Positions 29,440 to 38,263 of a stretch of 46,505 nucleotides of DNA are shown piece by piece; within the stretch, counting starts at the first letter, position 1; each line of letters starts with the position of its first letter. This DNA comes from an uncultured Acetobacteraceae bacterium. Its GTDB lineage: Bacteria; Pseudomonadota; Alphaproteobacteria; Acetobacterales; Acetobacteraceae. Both the position numbers and the translations under genes were made by a program. Under the pieces are notes generated by a model. The model was given only the letters and a program-made list of their open reading frames with translations, ran no database searches and was not told the origin of the DNA. Where the stretch lies: NCBI GenBank assembly GCA_903918195.1, contig CAIXDS010000238.1:1-46505 (forward strand), in the 5' to 3' direction.

Positions 29440-30128
29440 CCGGACAAAGCGTGCTGATCGTCGATGACGAACCCCCGATCCGCCGGCTGCTGCGCACCAG
29501 CCTCGGTGCGCAGGGCTACCGCACCCTGGAGGCCGCCACCGCCGCCGACGCCCTGGCCCGCATCGCCGCCGACCGGCCGGACGTGGTCATCCTCGACCTC
29601 GGCCTGCCCGACCGCGACGGGCTGGACGTCATCCGCGCCGTGCGGGCGAGCAACACCGTACCGATCGTGGTGCTGACCTCGCGTGAGGCCGAGCAGGCCA
29701 AGGTCGCCGCCCTCGACCTCGGCGCAGACGACTACGTGACCAAGCCCTTCGGCATGGACGAGCTGATGGCCCGGCTGCGCACCGCGCTGCGCCACCGGCT
29801 GGCGCAGGATGGCGCGGCGGCCACCTTCCGCAGCGGCGACCTGGAGGTCGACCTGGTCCGCCGGTATGTCAGGGCACGCGGCGCCGAGATAAAGCTGTCG
29901 CCGCGCGAATGGGACATCCTGACCCTGATGGTGGCACATGCCGGCCGCGTGCTGACCCACCGCTTCATTCTCGGCCGCCTGTGGAGCGCCGGGGGCGACG
30001 TGCAGCAGCTGCGAGTTTATGTGCGGCAGATCCGCCAGAAGATCGAGGCCGACCCCGAGCGGCCACGCCACATCCTCACCGAGACCGGCGTGGGCTATCG
30101 CCTCGCCGAGCAAGAGACCCTGCCATGA
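29436..30128 (+). CDS. kdpE: KdpE, OmpR-type response regulator of kdp
   Basis: A 230-residue regulator. The receiver domain has VDDEPPIRRLL, the acceptor Asp in VVILDLGLPDRDG and Lys in DYVTKPFGMDEL; the C-terminal winged helix has LSPREWDILTLMVAHAGRVL and YVRQIRQKIEADP. It activates kdp transcription after phosphorylation by KdpD. It is coupled by 4-base overlaps on both sides, so sensor, regulator and the following EIIA-like protein are made together. Confidence 0.96.
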   Translation: MTGQSVLIVDDEPPIRRLLRTSLGAQGYRTLEAATAADALARIAADRPDVVILDLGLPDRDGLDVIRAVRASNTVPIVVLTSREAEQAKVAALDLGADDYVTKPFGMDELMARLRTALRHRLAQDGAAATFRSGDLEVDLVRRYVRARGAEIKLSPREWDILTLMVAHAGRVLTHRFILGRLWSAGGDVQQLRVYVRQIRQKIEADPERPRHILTETGVGYRLAEQETLP

Positions 30129-30568
30129 CGCTCGACGAACTGATCCCCGAGGAGCGCGTTTTCGACCGGCTGCGGGCGGCCGACAAGCCGGCCCTGCTGA
30201 CCGCGCTGGCGCGGCTGGCGGCCCAGCCCCTCGGCCTGCCGCCGGCGCCGGTCGCCGCGGCGCTGGCGGCGCGCGAGGCACTGGGCTCGACCGGCACCGG
30301 CAGCGGCATCGCGCTGCCGCATGCGCGGCTGGACGTGCTGGCCGCGCCGACCGGGTTCCTCGCTCGGCTGAACCGGCCGATGGCGTGGGACGCGGTGGAC
30401 GGGGAGGCGGTGGACCTGGTGTTTCTGCTGCTCAGCCCGGCGGCGGATGCGGAGCACCTGAAGGCGCTGGCCGCGGTGGCGCGGCGGCTGCGGACACCCG
30501 GCGTGGCGGAGGCGATGCGGGAAGCTGGCTCGGCGACGGCGCTGCGGGCGGCGCTGGTCGGACTCTGA
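30125..30568 (+). CDS. PtsN-like EIIA domain protein, last gene of the kdp operon
   Basis: A 147-residue PTS EIIA type-2 (nitrogen-class) protein with GSTGTGSGIALPHARLD, in which the His is the phosphorylation site, and VDLVFLLLSPAADAEHLKAL. In E. coli and rhizobia, EIIA-Ntr controls KdpD or K+ uptake directly. Here such a protein is translationally coupled to kdpE (ATGA), which suggests a dedicated phosphorylation-dependent input into Kdp signalling. It could also be a paralogue of the housekeeping ptsN, so I give no symbol. Confidence 0.88.
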   Translation: MTLDELIPEERVFDRLRAADKPALLTALARLAAQPLGLPPAPVAAALAAREALGSTGTGSGIALPHARLDVLAAPTGFLARLNRPMAWDAVDGEAVDLVFLLLSPAADAEHLKALAAVARRLRTPGVAEAMREAGSATALRAALVGL

Positions 30569-30597
30569 ACGTTTCCTGAGTAGATGGACAGAACGCC

Positions 30598-30687
30598 ATG
30601 GACGCGTTCCAACAGTTGCAGGTGCTCAGCATGCTGTGCCTGGCGCTGATGGTTGCACCGGGCATGACAACTTTCATGCGTAGGTAA
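30598..30687 (+). CDS. Possible 29-residue hydrophobic peptide
   Basis: A short frame (MDAFQQLQVLSMLCLALM, ending TTFMRR) predicting one weak membrane helix, just after the ptsN-like gene. It has no recognised family and no clear ribosome binding site, so it may be chance. The rest of 30569-30840 shows no gene. Confidence 0.2.
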   Translation: MDAFQQLQVLSMLCLALMVAPGMTTFMRR

Positions 30688-30840
30688 TCAAGCCCGACAG
30701 CGGATCGCCGTTCTTGCGTTCTACTCGGCGGGCGGCCTCGCGATTCTGCTGCGTTGGCTGTTCACGTCCGCCATGGTCTGACGACCATGGACCGCCTGAC
30801 ATCACCCAACGAGTGTGAGACGCGAGCATGCGGTCGCCCG

Positions 30841-32550
30841 TCAGAACGTCGTGCCGCCCAGCACCGCCATGTGTTCGGCGATCGGCCCGAGGGCGAGCGC
30901 AGGGAAATAGGTGAGCCCGCCGACGATCACGATCACGCCAAGCAGCAGACCGACCCAGAGCGCGCCGGTAGTGGGCAGCGTGCCGTCCGACGCGGCGACG
31001 CGGCGCTTGGTGGCAAACGACCCCGCCAGCGCCAGCACGGGCACGACCACCAGGAAGCGGCCAACCACCATCGCGAGAGCCAGCGTCAGATTGTAGAACG
31101 GGGTATTGGTGGTCAGCCCCGCGAAGGCGCTGCCGTTGGTGTTGGCCGCCGAGGTGTAGGCATACAGCACCTCGGAGAAGCCGTGCGGCCCGGCGTTGCC
31201 CAGGCCGGCCAGCCCGGCCGGAATCACCACCGCCACTGCGGTCAGGGCCAGCAGCGATGCGGGCACGACGAGGATGGCCAGCATCGCCAGCTTGATCTCG
31301 CGTGCCTCGATCTTGTTGCCGAGGTATTCGGGCGTGCGGCCGATCATCAGCCCGCCAACGAATGCCGCCACCAGCGCGAACAGCAGCATGCCGAACAGGC
31401 CAGAGCCCGGGCCACCAATGATCACCTCGTCCAGCATCATGTTGCCCAGCATCACCAGACTGCCGAGCGGCAGGTAGCTGCCGTGCATGGCGTTGACGGC
31501 GCCAGACGAGGTTGCGGTGCCAAGCTCGGAAAACAGCGCCGAGCCGGCCACACCGAAGCGCAGCTCCTTGCCTTCCAGATTGCCCAGATGCTGGTCCACG
31601 CCCGCATTTGCCAGCAGCGGATTGCCGCCGGCTTCCACCATGTGCAGCGACACCGCGCCGGCCAGCAGCAACACGAGCATCGCGGCGAGCAGAGCCCAGC
31701 CCTGGCGCTGGTCGCCGACCATGCGGCCGAAGCAGTTGGTGAGGGCCGCACCGATCAGCGGCATCAGCAGCATGCCCAGCAGGTTGGTGACCGGGGTGGG
31801 ATTTTCGAACGGATGCGCGGACTGTGCATTGAAGAAGCCGCCACCGTCGCCGCTGAGCAGTTTGATGGCTTCCTGCGATGCGACCGGACCAAGCGGAATG
31901 GTCTGCGTGCCGCCTTCCAGGGTCATCGCGGTGACCAGGCCGGCGAGGGTCTGCGGCACCCCCTGCCAGGCCAGCAACAGGGCCGCAACCAGGCTGATCG
32001 GAAGCAGCACATACAGCGTCGCCCGTGTGGCATCGACCCAGAAATTCCCGATTGTCGTACTGCCGCGCCGGGCGAAACCACGGATCAGCGCGATTGCGAC
32101 CGCGATGCCTGCGGCGGCCGACAGGAAGCTCTGCACGGCGATCCCGGCCATCTGGGCGAGATGGCCGAGGGTCGTTTCTCCGCCGTACGACTGCCAGCTG
32201 GTGTTGGTGGCAAAGCTGATCGCGGTGTTCAGCGCGAGGTCCGGCGACACCGCCGCCTGGCTGGCCGGATTGAGCGGTAGCACATCCTGCACGCGCAACA
32301 GCAGATACAGCACCAGCATCCCCGGCAGGTGGAACAGCAGGAACGACAGGGCGTAGCGGTGCCATTCCTGTTCCTCGTCGGGCCGCACGCCAGCCAGACG
32401 ATACAGCGCCGCCTCGATGGGACGCAGCACCGGCGACAACACGGTGGTCTCGCCACCAAACACGCGCTGCATATGCAAGCCAAGCGGCCGCACCGTGGCG
32501 AGCAGCAGGATGAGAAAGCCAAGCAACTGCACCGTCGGGGAAACCGGCAT
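30841..32550 (-). CDS. kdpA: Second, divergent KdpA without kdpBC
   Basis: A complete 569-residue KdpA paralogue, inverted relative to the main operon. It keeps the fold and most landmarks ([48 protein letters not shown]), but each of the four filter loops differs by one residue from the first copy: NTSWQ for NTNWQ, DGGGFFN for NGGGFFN, SSGAVN for SCGAVN, and TNGSAF for NNGSAF. No kdpB or kdpC lies downstream; the gene ends toward the tail of the other operon. It may be the remnant of a second operon or an alternative channel subunit for KdpB. No frameshift or stop is seen. Start ATG 32550. Confidence 0.92.
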   Translation of the reverse strand: MPVSPTVQLLGFLILLLATVRPLGLHMQRVFGGETTVLSPVLRPIEAALYRLAGVRPDEEQEWHRYALSFLLFHLPGMLVLYLLLRVQDVLPLNPASQAAVSPDLALNTAISFATNTSWQSYGGETTLGHLAQMAGIAVQSFLSAAAGIAVAIALIRGFARRGSTTIGNFWVDATRATLYVLLPISLVAALLLAWQGVPQTLAGLVTAMTLEGGTQTIPLGPVASQEAIKLLSGDGGGFFNAQSAHPFENPTPVTNLLGMLLMPLIGAALTNCFGRMVGDQRQGWALLAAMLVLLLAGAVSLHMVEAGGNPLLANAGVDQHLGNLEGKELRFGVAGSALFSELGTATSSGAVNAMHGSYLPLGSLVMLGNMMLDEVIIGGPGSGLFGMLLFALVAAFVGGLMIGRTPEYLGNKIEAREIKLAMLAILVVPASLLALTAVAVVIPAGLAGLGNAGPHGFSEVLYAYTSAANTNGSAFAGLTTNTPFYNLTLALAMVVGRFLVVVPVLALAGSFATKRRVAASDGTLPTTGALWVGLLLGVIVIVGGLTYFPALALGPIAEHMAVLGGTTF

Positions 32551-32552
32551 GG

Positions 32553-32636
32553 TCAGATAAACCGACAGAGACCGGCATAAGCGGCCGGGAGCAGTACCGC
32601 CAGGACGATCAAGGTCAGCATCAGAAGGTCAGTCAT
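32553..32636 (-). CDS. 27-residue membrane peptide preceding the second kdpA
   Basis: The frame begins MTDLLMLTLIVLAVLL and ends AYAGLCRFI. Its length, hydrophobic core and AY-x-x-LC-x-x ending match the peptide at 21988-22071. Its TGA ends two bases before the kdpA ATG. No separate kdpF is present here. Conservation of position in front of two divergent kdpA genes argues that it is translated. Confidence 0.6.
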   Translation of the reverse strand: MTDLLMLTLIVLAVLLPAAYAGLCRFI

Positions 32637-32771
32637 AAAGCGACCCCATGCAGTGGCGCGACCGAGAATAGGACGCGGCGGAATAGGAAAGCGAGGGCAA
32701 CCGTCGCTGGTGCGCATAGGATTTTCATATCGGTGCGGCAGGGCCGACTTCTTGCGCCCGGCCCGGCGCTG

Positions 32772-33701
32772 TTACTCCGGCTGCGTCGCCTGGTGCGCGA
32801 GCAAGGCCATCAGCCGGCGGTCGCGCCATTCCTGCCGCACCGGCTGGTCCTCGAGCGGCAGCGATTTCCGCTGCGCGTTGTCGATTTTCCCGACCAGTTC
32901 CGGTGTCAGGCAGCAGGGTGTCATCGTCTGCTGCACCTCATCATACAGCGCCCGGTAGCGGGCACAGTAGTCGGCGACGCCGCCGGGTGCGTTGAGATCG
33001 ATCGTCTCGAACGGCCCCATGAAGCTCCAGCGCAGGCCAAGCCCGTATTTGACCGTGGCATCCAGATCCTGGGGTGAAACCACCCCGTCGCCGACCAGGC
33101 GGAACGCCTCGGCGACCAGCGCGATCTGCAACCGGTTCAACACCAACCCCGGCAGTTCGCCGTGCAGTTCCACCGGCACCATCCCGGCCCGCTTCATCAA
33201 TGCCCGCGCTTCGGCACGGACGGCCGTGGCAGTCCAGAGCGACGGGCAGAGTTCCACCACCGGCGTCAGATACGGCGGGTTAGCAGGATGCGCCACCAGG
33301 CAACGCTGTCGCCCGCGCAGCGTTTCGGTGAAGGCGCTGATCGGGATGCCGCTGGTGGAACTCGCCAGAATCGTCGTCTTCGCTGCGACCGTGTCCAGCG
33401 TCTCGAATAGCTTGCGCTTGATCGCGAGCTTTTCCGGCCCGCTTTCCTGCGCCCACACGGCGTCTTCCACCGCTGCTTCCAGGGTCGGCGCTGCGGCCAC
33501 GCGCGGCAGCACCTGCTCCGGCGTCTCGGGCAGCAGGCCGGCCGCGTGCAACTCGGGCAGCCGTGCGGCCACGAATTCCTGCGCCGCGGCCACCGCGCCC
33601 GGGTCGGGATCCCACAGGCGGACCGCGAAGCCCGCGCGCGCGAATACGATTGCCCAGGCTCGTCCGACCAACCCCGTCCCGATGACGGCTACCGTGTCCA
33701 T
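32772..33701 (-). CDS. 3-hydroxyacyl-CoA dehydrogenase family protein (L-gulonate 3-dehydrogenase/lambda-crystallin type)
   Basis: A 309-residue NAD-dependent dehydrogenase. The N-terminal Rossmann motif is VAVIGTGLVGRAWAIVFARA with the dinucleotide-ending acid in LWDPDP. Further motifs are ASSTSGIPIS, the catalytic-His segment VAHPANPPYLTPVVELCP, NRLQIALVAEAFRLV and GLGLRWSFMGPFETIDLNAP, which match the lambda-crystallin/L-gulonate 3-dehydrogenase and carnitine dehydrogenase group more than fatty-acid FadB. It oxidises a 3-hydroxy acid; the exact substrate is open. Divergent from the DUF2254 gene. Confidence 0.85.
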   Translation of the reverse strand: MDTVAVIGTGLVGRAWAIVFARAGFAVRLWDPDPGAVAAAQEFVAARLPELHAAGLLPETPEQVLPRVAAAPTLEAAVEDAVWAQESGPEKLAIKRKLFETLDTVAAKTTILASSTSGIPISAFTETLRGRQRCLVAHPANPPYLTPVVELCPSLWTATAVRAEARALMKRAGMVPVELHGELPGLVLNRLQIALVAEAFRLVGDGVVSPQDLDATVKYGLGLRWSFMGPFETIDLNAPGGVADYCARYRALYDEVQQTMTPCCLTPELVGKIDNAQRKSLPLEDQPVRQEWRDRRLMALLAHQATQPE

Positions 33702-33834
33702 GTGCTGCTCCCGCGTTTCCGACCACGATCAGGCGCCGCCCTTGTCCTGCCGCCGGCGGCGCCGCGGCAAGCCGGAATCTGTTTTCTTGCCCGAACCAAC
33801 GCGTTACCCATGGAGGTCGGGAGGTGCCCAGGTG

Positions 33835-35214
33835 ATGAACCGACTGCCCCTGCAACTGCGATCCGTCGCCTATGCCCTGCGCGGCGGCTTCCTCGTCCGG
33901 CCGCTGCTGATCGCAATGGCGCTGGGTCTGTGCGGCGCGGTGCTGTCCTCGGTGGAGGAGGCCGCGCCCGACGTCGCTGCCTGGGTTCCCTCCACGCTGT
34001 TCCCTTCGCGCGAGGACGCCCAGGTTGCGCAGGTGATCCTCAGCGTCATCGCAGGCTCGATCATGACGGTGGTGTCGATCGTCTTCGCCATCCTGCTGAT
34101 GACGCTGACGCTGGCCTCCATGCAGTTCTCGCCGCGCATCCTGATCAGCTTCGTGCGGGACCGCGGCACGCAATGGACGCTCGGGATTTTCCTCGGCACC
34201 TTCTGCTACTGCGTGGCGGCCCTTCCCGCGGCGCGCTCGATGCCGCACCCGTTCGCACCGGTGGCGACCGTGGCCGGCGCGATGCTGCTGGCGCTGATCT
34301 GCGTCGGCTGGCTGCTGTTCTTCATCCACCACATCTCGCAAGCGATCAGCGTCAACCATATCGTCGACCGGATCGCCGGAGAGACCGAGCAGGTCATCGA
34401 CGAGCTGATGCCCTATCCACGCACGAGCTACGACCGCACGGCATCGCCGGTGCTTGACCCGGACGAGCCGGAATTCCCGATCCTGAACGAAGTATCCGGC
34501 TACATCCGCTTCATCGATGTGCCGCGGCTGATGCACTTCGCGCGGGCGCACCATCTGCGCGTGCGCGTCACCCGTGGGGTTGGCCACTTCGTACCGGCGG
34601 GCGTGCCGTTGCTCATGATTTCCCGCCGCGCCCGGCTGGACCGCAACCGGGCGGTCGAGCTGACCGGCGCTTTTGACATCGGCCCGATGCGCACGTTACA
34701 GCAGGACGTCGAATTCGGCGTCATCCAGATCGCTGACATTGCGTTGCGCGCCATCTCGCCGGCGGTGAATGACCCCAGCACGGCGATCAGCTGCATCGAC
34801 CAGCTTACCCGTATTCTGATCCGTTGGGTCGACCGGTTGCCGCCGGAGTCCCGGCTGTTTAGCCCGCCCCATGTGCTGCGTGTCGTGCTGCCGTGGATCG
34901 AGCTTGAGGGATTGCTGAACACCGCCATCGAGCAGATCCGAGCCTACGCCACCACCGATGCCGCAGTGAGCCTGCGGCTGCTGCGGCTGCTGCATGACGT
35001 TGCCGTCACCGTCGAGAACGGCGCGCTTCGCCAACACATCGTCGAACGCGGCAGGCGGGTGGTGGACGGCTGCCGGGGCCGGTTGCCACCGGATGACATG
35101 GCACGGCTGGAGCAGCGTCTGGCCGGGCTCGAAGATCTTGGATCGCCCGCAAATGCCCTGAACGACCCTGGCTCCTCTCACCACTCGCCTGGCGAAGGGC
35201 GCCATCAAGCTTGA
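33835..35214 (+). CDS. DUF2254 predicted membrane protein
   Basis: A 459-residue protein of the DUF2254 family. Membrane helices lie at about 20-40, 65-95, 110-130 and 140-165, followed by a long soluble region with family-typical VNHIVDRIAGETEQVID, SGYIRFIDV, RTLQQDVEFGVIQIADIALR and AISPAVNDPSTA. The function of the family is unknown; it may be a transporter or channel. ATG 33835 is preceded by GGGAGG; the open frame upstream shadows the dehydrogenase gene on the other strand. Confidence 0.85.
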   Translation: MNRLPLQLRSVAYALRGGFLVRPLLIAMALGLCGAVLSSVEEAAPDVAAWVPSTLFPSREDAQVAQVILSVIAGSIMTVVSIVFAILLMTLTLASMQFSPRILISFVRDRGTQWTLGIFLGTFCYCVAALPAARSMPHPFAPVATVAGAMLLALICVGWLLFFIHHISQAISVNHIVDRIAGETEQVIDELMPYPRTSYDRTASPVLDPDEPEFPILNEVSGYIRFIDVPRLMHFARAHHLRVRVTRGVGHFVPAGVPLLMISRRARLDRNRAVELTGAFDIGPMRTLQQDVEFGVIQIADIALRAISPAVNDPSTAISCIDQLTRILIRWVDRLPPESRLFSPPHVLRVVLPWIELEGLLNTAIEQIRAYATTDAAVSLRLLRLLHDVAVTVENGALRQHIVERGRRVVDGCRGRLPPDDMARLEQRLAGLEDLGSPANALNDPGSSHHSPGEGRHQA

Positions 35215-35300
35215 AACTCCAGGGAGTGGACCCCGGTCGGACCGAGCGTCAGCAGACCAGTCAGGAATGCAACCGTCGGCTGGGTGTGGGAAGTCGGCAT
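35205..35300 (-). CDS. Possible 31-residue ORF behind the cobalamin riboswitch
   Basis: The only frame that follows the riboswitch on its strand: MPTSHTQPTVAFLTGLLTLG, ending GVHSLEFQA, overlapping the end of the DUF2254 gene. Its start faintly resembles CbtB-type cobalt-transport peptides, but the His-rich ending of CbtB is absent. It may be a truncated remnant or chance. Confidence 0.2.
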   Translation of the reverse strand: MPTSHTQPTVAFLTGLLTLGPTGVHSLEFQA

Positions 35301-35399
35301 GGACGATTCCGATGACCAAAACGATTCGGCATTCGTCGACGGCATACGGCGCCCGCGCGCAAGCGCACCACCGGGACACCCCGCCCGAGTACGAACGAC

Positions 35400-35585
35400 C
35401 GCCGTGGCAGGTCTCCTGGCTCGCGGGTCAATGCCTCTGTCAGGCCTTCCCGATGCCGATCGGCACCAGTGACATATAGTCGACAGAGGCTCGCCGCTTA
35501 CAGTTGCGGGGGGAGCTCCAGCATGGCCTTCGGGTGCAGGCACCCTCGGACGCACCGGATTCCCTCTTAGCTCGCGTCCCCATCC
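35400..35585 (-). promoter_or_regulatory. Cobalamin (AdoCbl) riboswitch, minus strand, orphaned
   Basis: Read on the minus strand, all core elements appear in order: AGGGAATCCGGTG (about 35555-35567), GAGCTCCCCCCGCAACTGTA followed by AGCGGCGAG (about 35490-35518), GTCACTGG (about 35465), CGGGAAGGC (about 35445) and the B12 box GCCAGGAGACCTGCC (35406-35420). These are near-exact matches to the class's consensus. Such elements repress B12 synthesis or cobalt/B12 transport genes when adenosylcobalamin is bound. No intact minus-strand gene follows; transcription would run antisense into the DUF2254 gene. The upstream neighbour on the same strand is the end of a broken MCP gene. Confidence 0.93.
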
Positions 35586-35639
35586 CTGGGGGCACGAGAA
35601 CCATGACGACACAACCTGTAGGGTGCGGACCACGCGCTG

Positions 35640-37217
35640 TCAAGCCGCGTCACGCAACGGTCGGCAATCCAGCAGTGACTGCGAATCCGGTGCGGGTGCG
35701 ACATCATTCAGAATGTCGCTCTGGAAGTTCGGTTCCTCCATTTCTGCAGCGAACGGCGAAGGCGCAATGATGGCCCCCCGGCACGGCGGAATCATACCGG
35801 ACAGAGCAGGTTGGCTCGGACGTGATTTGGCGATCATGCCCGCCGCGGGCAGCAGGCGGCCCTCGAAGCCGCGCCAGCGCTGGCCGGCAAAGCCGCGGCT
35901 GCAGCGCGACAAGTGGGCCATGCTGCGCGGCTGCCCGCTCACCGCGGCGACGCGGCCGGCCACCCGCCGCGCCGCCTGGGTGGTATCGCCCACCGAGGTG
36001 GCGATATCCGCGGTCGCTTCCGATTGCTGCGCGATCGCCGCCGACACCACGCCGGCCACAATGTCGAGTTCGGCCACGGCGCCGGTGATGCCGTCGATGG
36101 CGGCCAGCGCGCGGCGCATGTCGGCCTCGATGGCGCCGATGCGGGCGCCGATGCGTTGGGTGCTGCGGGCGGTTTCCTGCGCCAGCGCCTTCACCTCGCC
36201 GGCCACCACAGAAAAACCCCGGCCGGCCTCGCCGGCGCGGGCCGCCTCGATGGTGGCGTTCAGCGCCAGCAGGTTGGTGCGGGCGGCGATGGCGGAAATC
36301 AGCCCGGCCACCTCGCCGATTTCCGCCACCGAGCCGGACAGTCCGTCGAACACCTGCCGCGCCTCGGTGGTGCGTCCGACGGTGGCCCGCATCGCCTCGG
36401 CCACCCGCGTCATCTGCGTGGCGATGTTGCCGATCGAGCCGGACAGATCCGCCGCCCCTGTGGCCCCCCAGCCGGCGCTGCCCTGCACTTCGTTGGCCCC
36501 CATGGCGGCATCGTTGCCGGCGGCGGCGAGGTCGCGTGCTCGCAGCTGCAATTCGCCGGCCAGCTGCACCACCCCGGCGGCGAGCGCATGCTGCTTGTCG
36601 GTCACCCGCCGTGCGGCTGCCTCGACGGCCGCGCCCACCTCGCGGAGAGTCGTGCCGCGCGTCGCCTCCGCCTGCGCGCGCAACGCTTCTTGCTGAGCCG
36701 CCAGATCGCGCGCCTGGGCGGCAATGGCCCGCAGACGGCGGGCCGCCGCCACCAGTTGCGCCACCTCGTCGCGGCCGTGCCGCTCCGGCAGGTCCACGTT
36801 CAGGTCGCCGGCGGCGATGCGGTCGATCAGGCGGATGGTACCGCGCAGCGGCCGCACCACCCGTGCATGCACATACCAGGCGGAGAGACCAATCACCCCC
36901 AGCACGGCGACGAGCACCGCCGCATCCAGCAGCGCGGCCCGGCCGGTGCGGGCTTCCTCCGCCGCCAGCGCCACCTCGGCATCGCGCGTCGCCACCGCAT
37001 CGGCCGCCAGCAGCACATCGGTGGCGACCGAGGCCGCGTGGAACCACTCCGCCGCGGCCACCGGCCAGGCGGCATGGCCCACGGTGGCGTTCTGCCAGGC
37101 TGCCGTCAGCACCGAGGCGTGCAACGGGCCGAACCTCGCGAACCAGGCGTCCTCCGCTGCCGCGACGGCCGCACGCAGTTCGGGCGAGGCCGCCGCGCGG
37201 CGTTTCTCGATGCTGGC
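35640..37217 (-). pseudogene. C-terminal part of an amber-interrupted chemoreceptor (HAMP and signalling domain)
   Basis: In the same frame as the upstream half at 37218-37898. After the TAG the frame continues without a break ([19 protein letters not shown]), then a membrane helix ([17 protein letters not shown]), HAMP ([20 protein letters not shown]) and the MCP tip [20 protein letters not shown]. The usual C-terminal heptads are lost after about 35930 and replaced by an unrelated tail ending PLRDAA. An internal start (for example ATG 37124) could give a 494-residue product. The amber stop plus altered tail argue for decay. Confidence 0.8.
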
Positions 37218-37898
37218 CTAGGCGCCAGCGATCCGCCCTGAGGCCGCGCCGAGGCTGATAAGATCCTGGTGCGAAGGGGCCGCGCCGGCGGCGATCAGAC
37301 CGTTAAGTAGCCCGCGCTGCTGGCCGGCGAGCTCCGCAAGCCGGTCGCGCAGGGTGACGGCGTTGGCGACCTTGCCGGCGGTATCGTTGGCGGCGTCGAT
37401 GAGCCGGCGGAGGATGATGACGGCGTCGATCGCCGCGGTGGCGCCGGCGAACCATTCAGGCTGGCTCGGCGCCCCGCCTCCGCCGGACAGCAGCGCGGCA
37501 TCAGCGCGGTCGCGCAGCCCCGCCAGCGCCGCCTGCGCCTGCCGGACGGGGCCAAGATCGAAGCCGGCAGCGCCTGCCAGCCCCGCCGCCAGCGCGGCCT
37601 CCGCCTCGCTGCGCCGGGCGGCGGCCTCCGTGCGGGCCTGCCGATCCGGGTGCGCCGGGTCGGCGAGCAGGCCGTTGACCAGCCCCCGCTCGCCGGCCAG
37701 CATGCCGGCCGCGTCCAGCAGGCGGCCGGCCGCTTCGTTCAGTTGCCGCTGGCGCGCCGCCGCCTGCGACACCAGGCGCGAGTCCACGGCATGCCATGTC
37801 GCCAGCCCCGCCAGCGCCAGGCCGAACAAGCCGAGCACCGCGAGTATGCGCTGCAAGCGACATCGCACTCTCCTCACCGACCCACGAGCGTTAGCCAT
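37218..37898 (-). pseudogene. N-terminal part of the amber-interrupted chemoreceptor (sensor domain)
   Basis: From ATG 37898 (MANARGSVRRVRC) this segment encodes a membrane helix (about 15-35) and a helical periplasmic region of the nitrate/nitrite-sensor-like type (AAGMLAGERGLVNGLLADPA and a repeat-like GQQRGLLNGLIAAGAA). It ends at a TAG at 37220-37218, read RIAGA-stop. The distance to the stop of the next open frame is an exact multiple of three (1578), so a single base change in one codon splits the gene. Readthrough is possible but unsupported. Confidence 0.78.
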
Positions 37899-38263
37899 GC
37901 GGATTGAACGACGGCTTAATGCGGTCCTCGGCCGCCAACTGGACCCTGATTGATGACTGCGTCGAATTCGAGAGCGGGAAGAGCATCGAGTGGCCCGCAC
38001 TGCGGAAGGCCCTGACCGCAGCACCGGCACCCGCCGGCCACGCCAGAACAGCAGACTCATACCGCCTGATGCGGGATCGCCTGCAAAATGTCCGATGGGG
38101 CTATCTGACGACGCGCACAGGCGGGCGCAAGGCAGCTCAGACACGAAACCCGTTCCTGCCCGGGCCGGCCGAGATACTTAACCAAACGGAAGCATTTCGT
38201 CGGGCAAACGCTGTGGCACCGCGCCGGCGAAAGGCGCCGCCGCGAACCGAGGGAATCGCCGCA
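37899..38263. other. 365-bp divergent intergenic region
   Basis: Lies between the outward-facing MCP remnant and the BLUF gene and should hold both promoters. A plus-strand frame in line with BLUF is open across it but has no protein-like character; I see no other gene. Confidence 0.4.

Noticed and set aside
30841..32550. The second kdpA as an assembly duplicate of the first
   Set aside because: The two proteins differ at many positions, including all four filter loops, so it is a genuine paralogue.
30674..32578. 634-residue minus-strand frame overlapping the second kdpA
   Set aside because: Same strand, different frame; low-complexity and without motifs, whereas the 30841-32550 frame is an unmistakable KdpA.
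32992..35214. 740-residue version of the DUF2254 protein
   Set aside because: The extra N-terminal part lies opposite the dehydrogenase gene and has no family character; ATG 33835 has a good ribosome binding site.
35704..37241. Long frames on both strands within the broken MCP gene
   Set aside because: Gly/Arg/Ala-rich shadows; only the 35640-37898 frame carries HAMP and MCP tip motifs.
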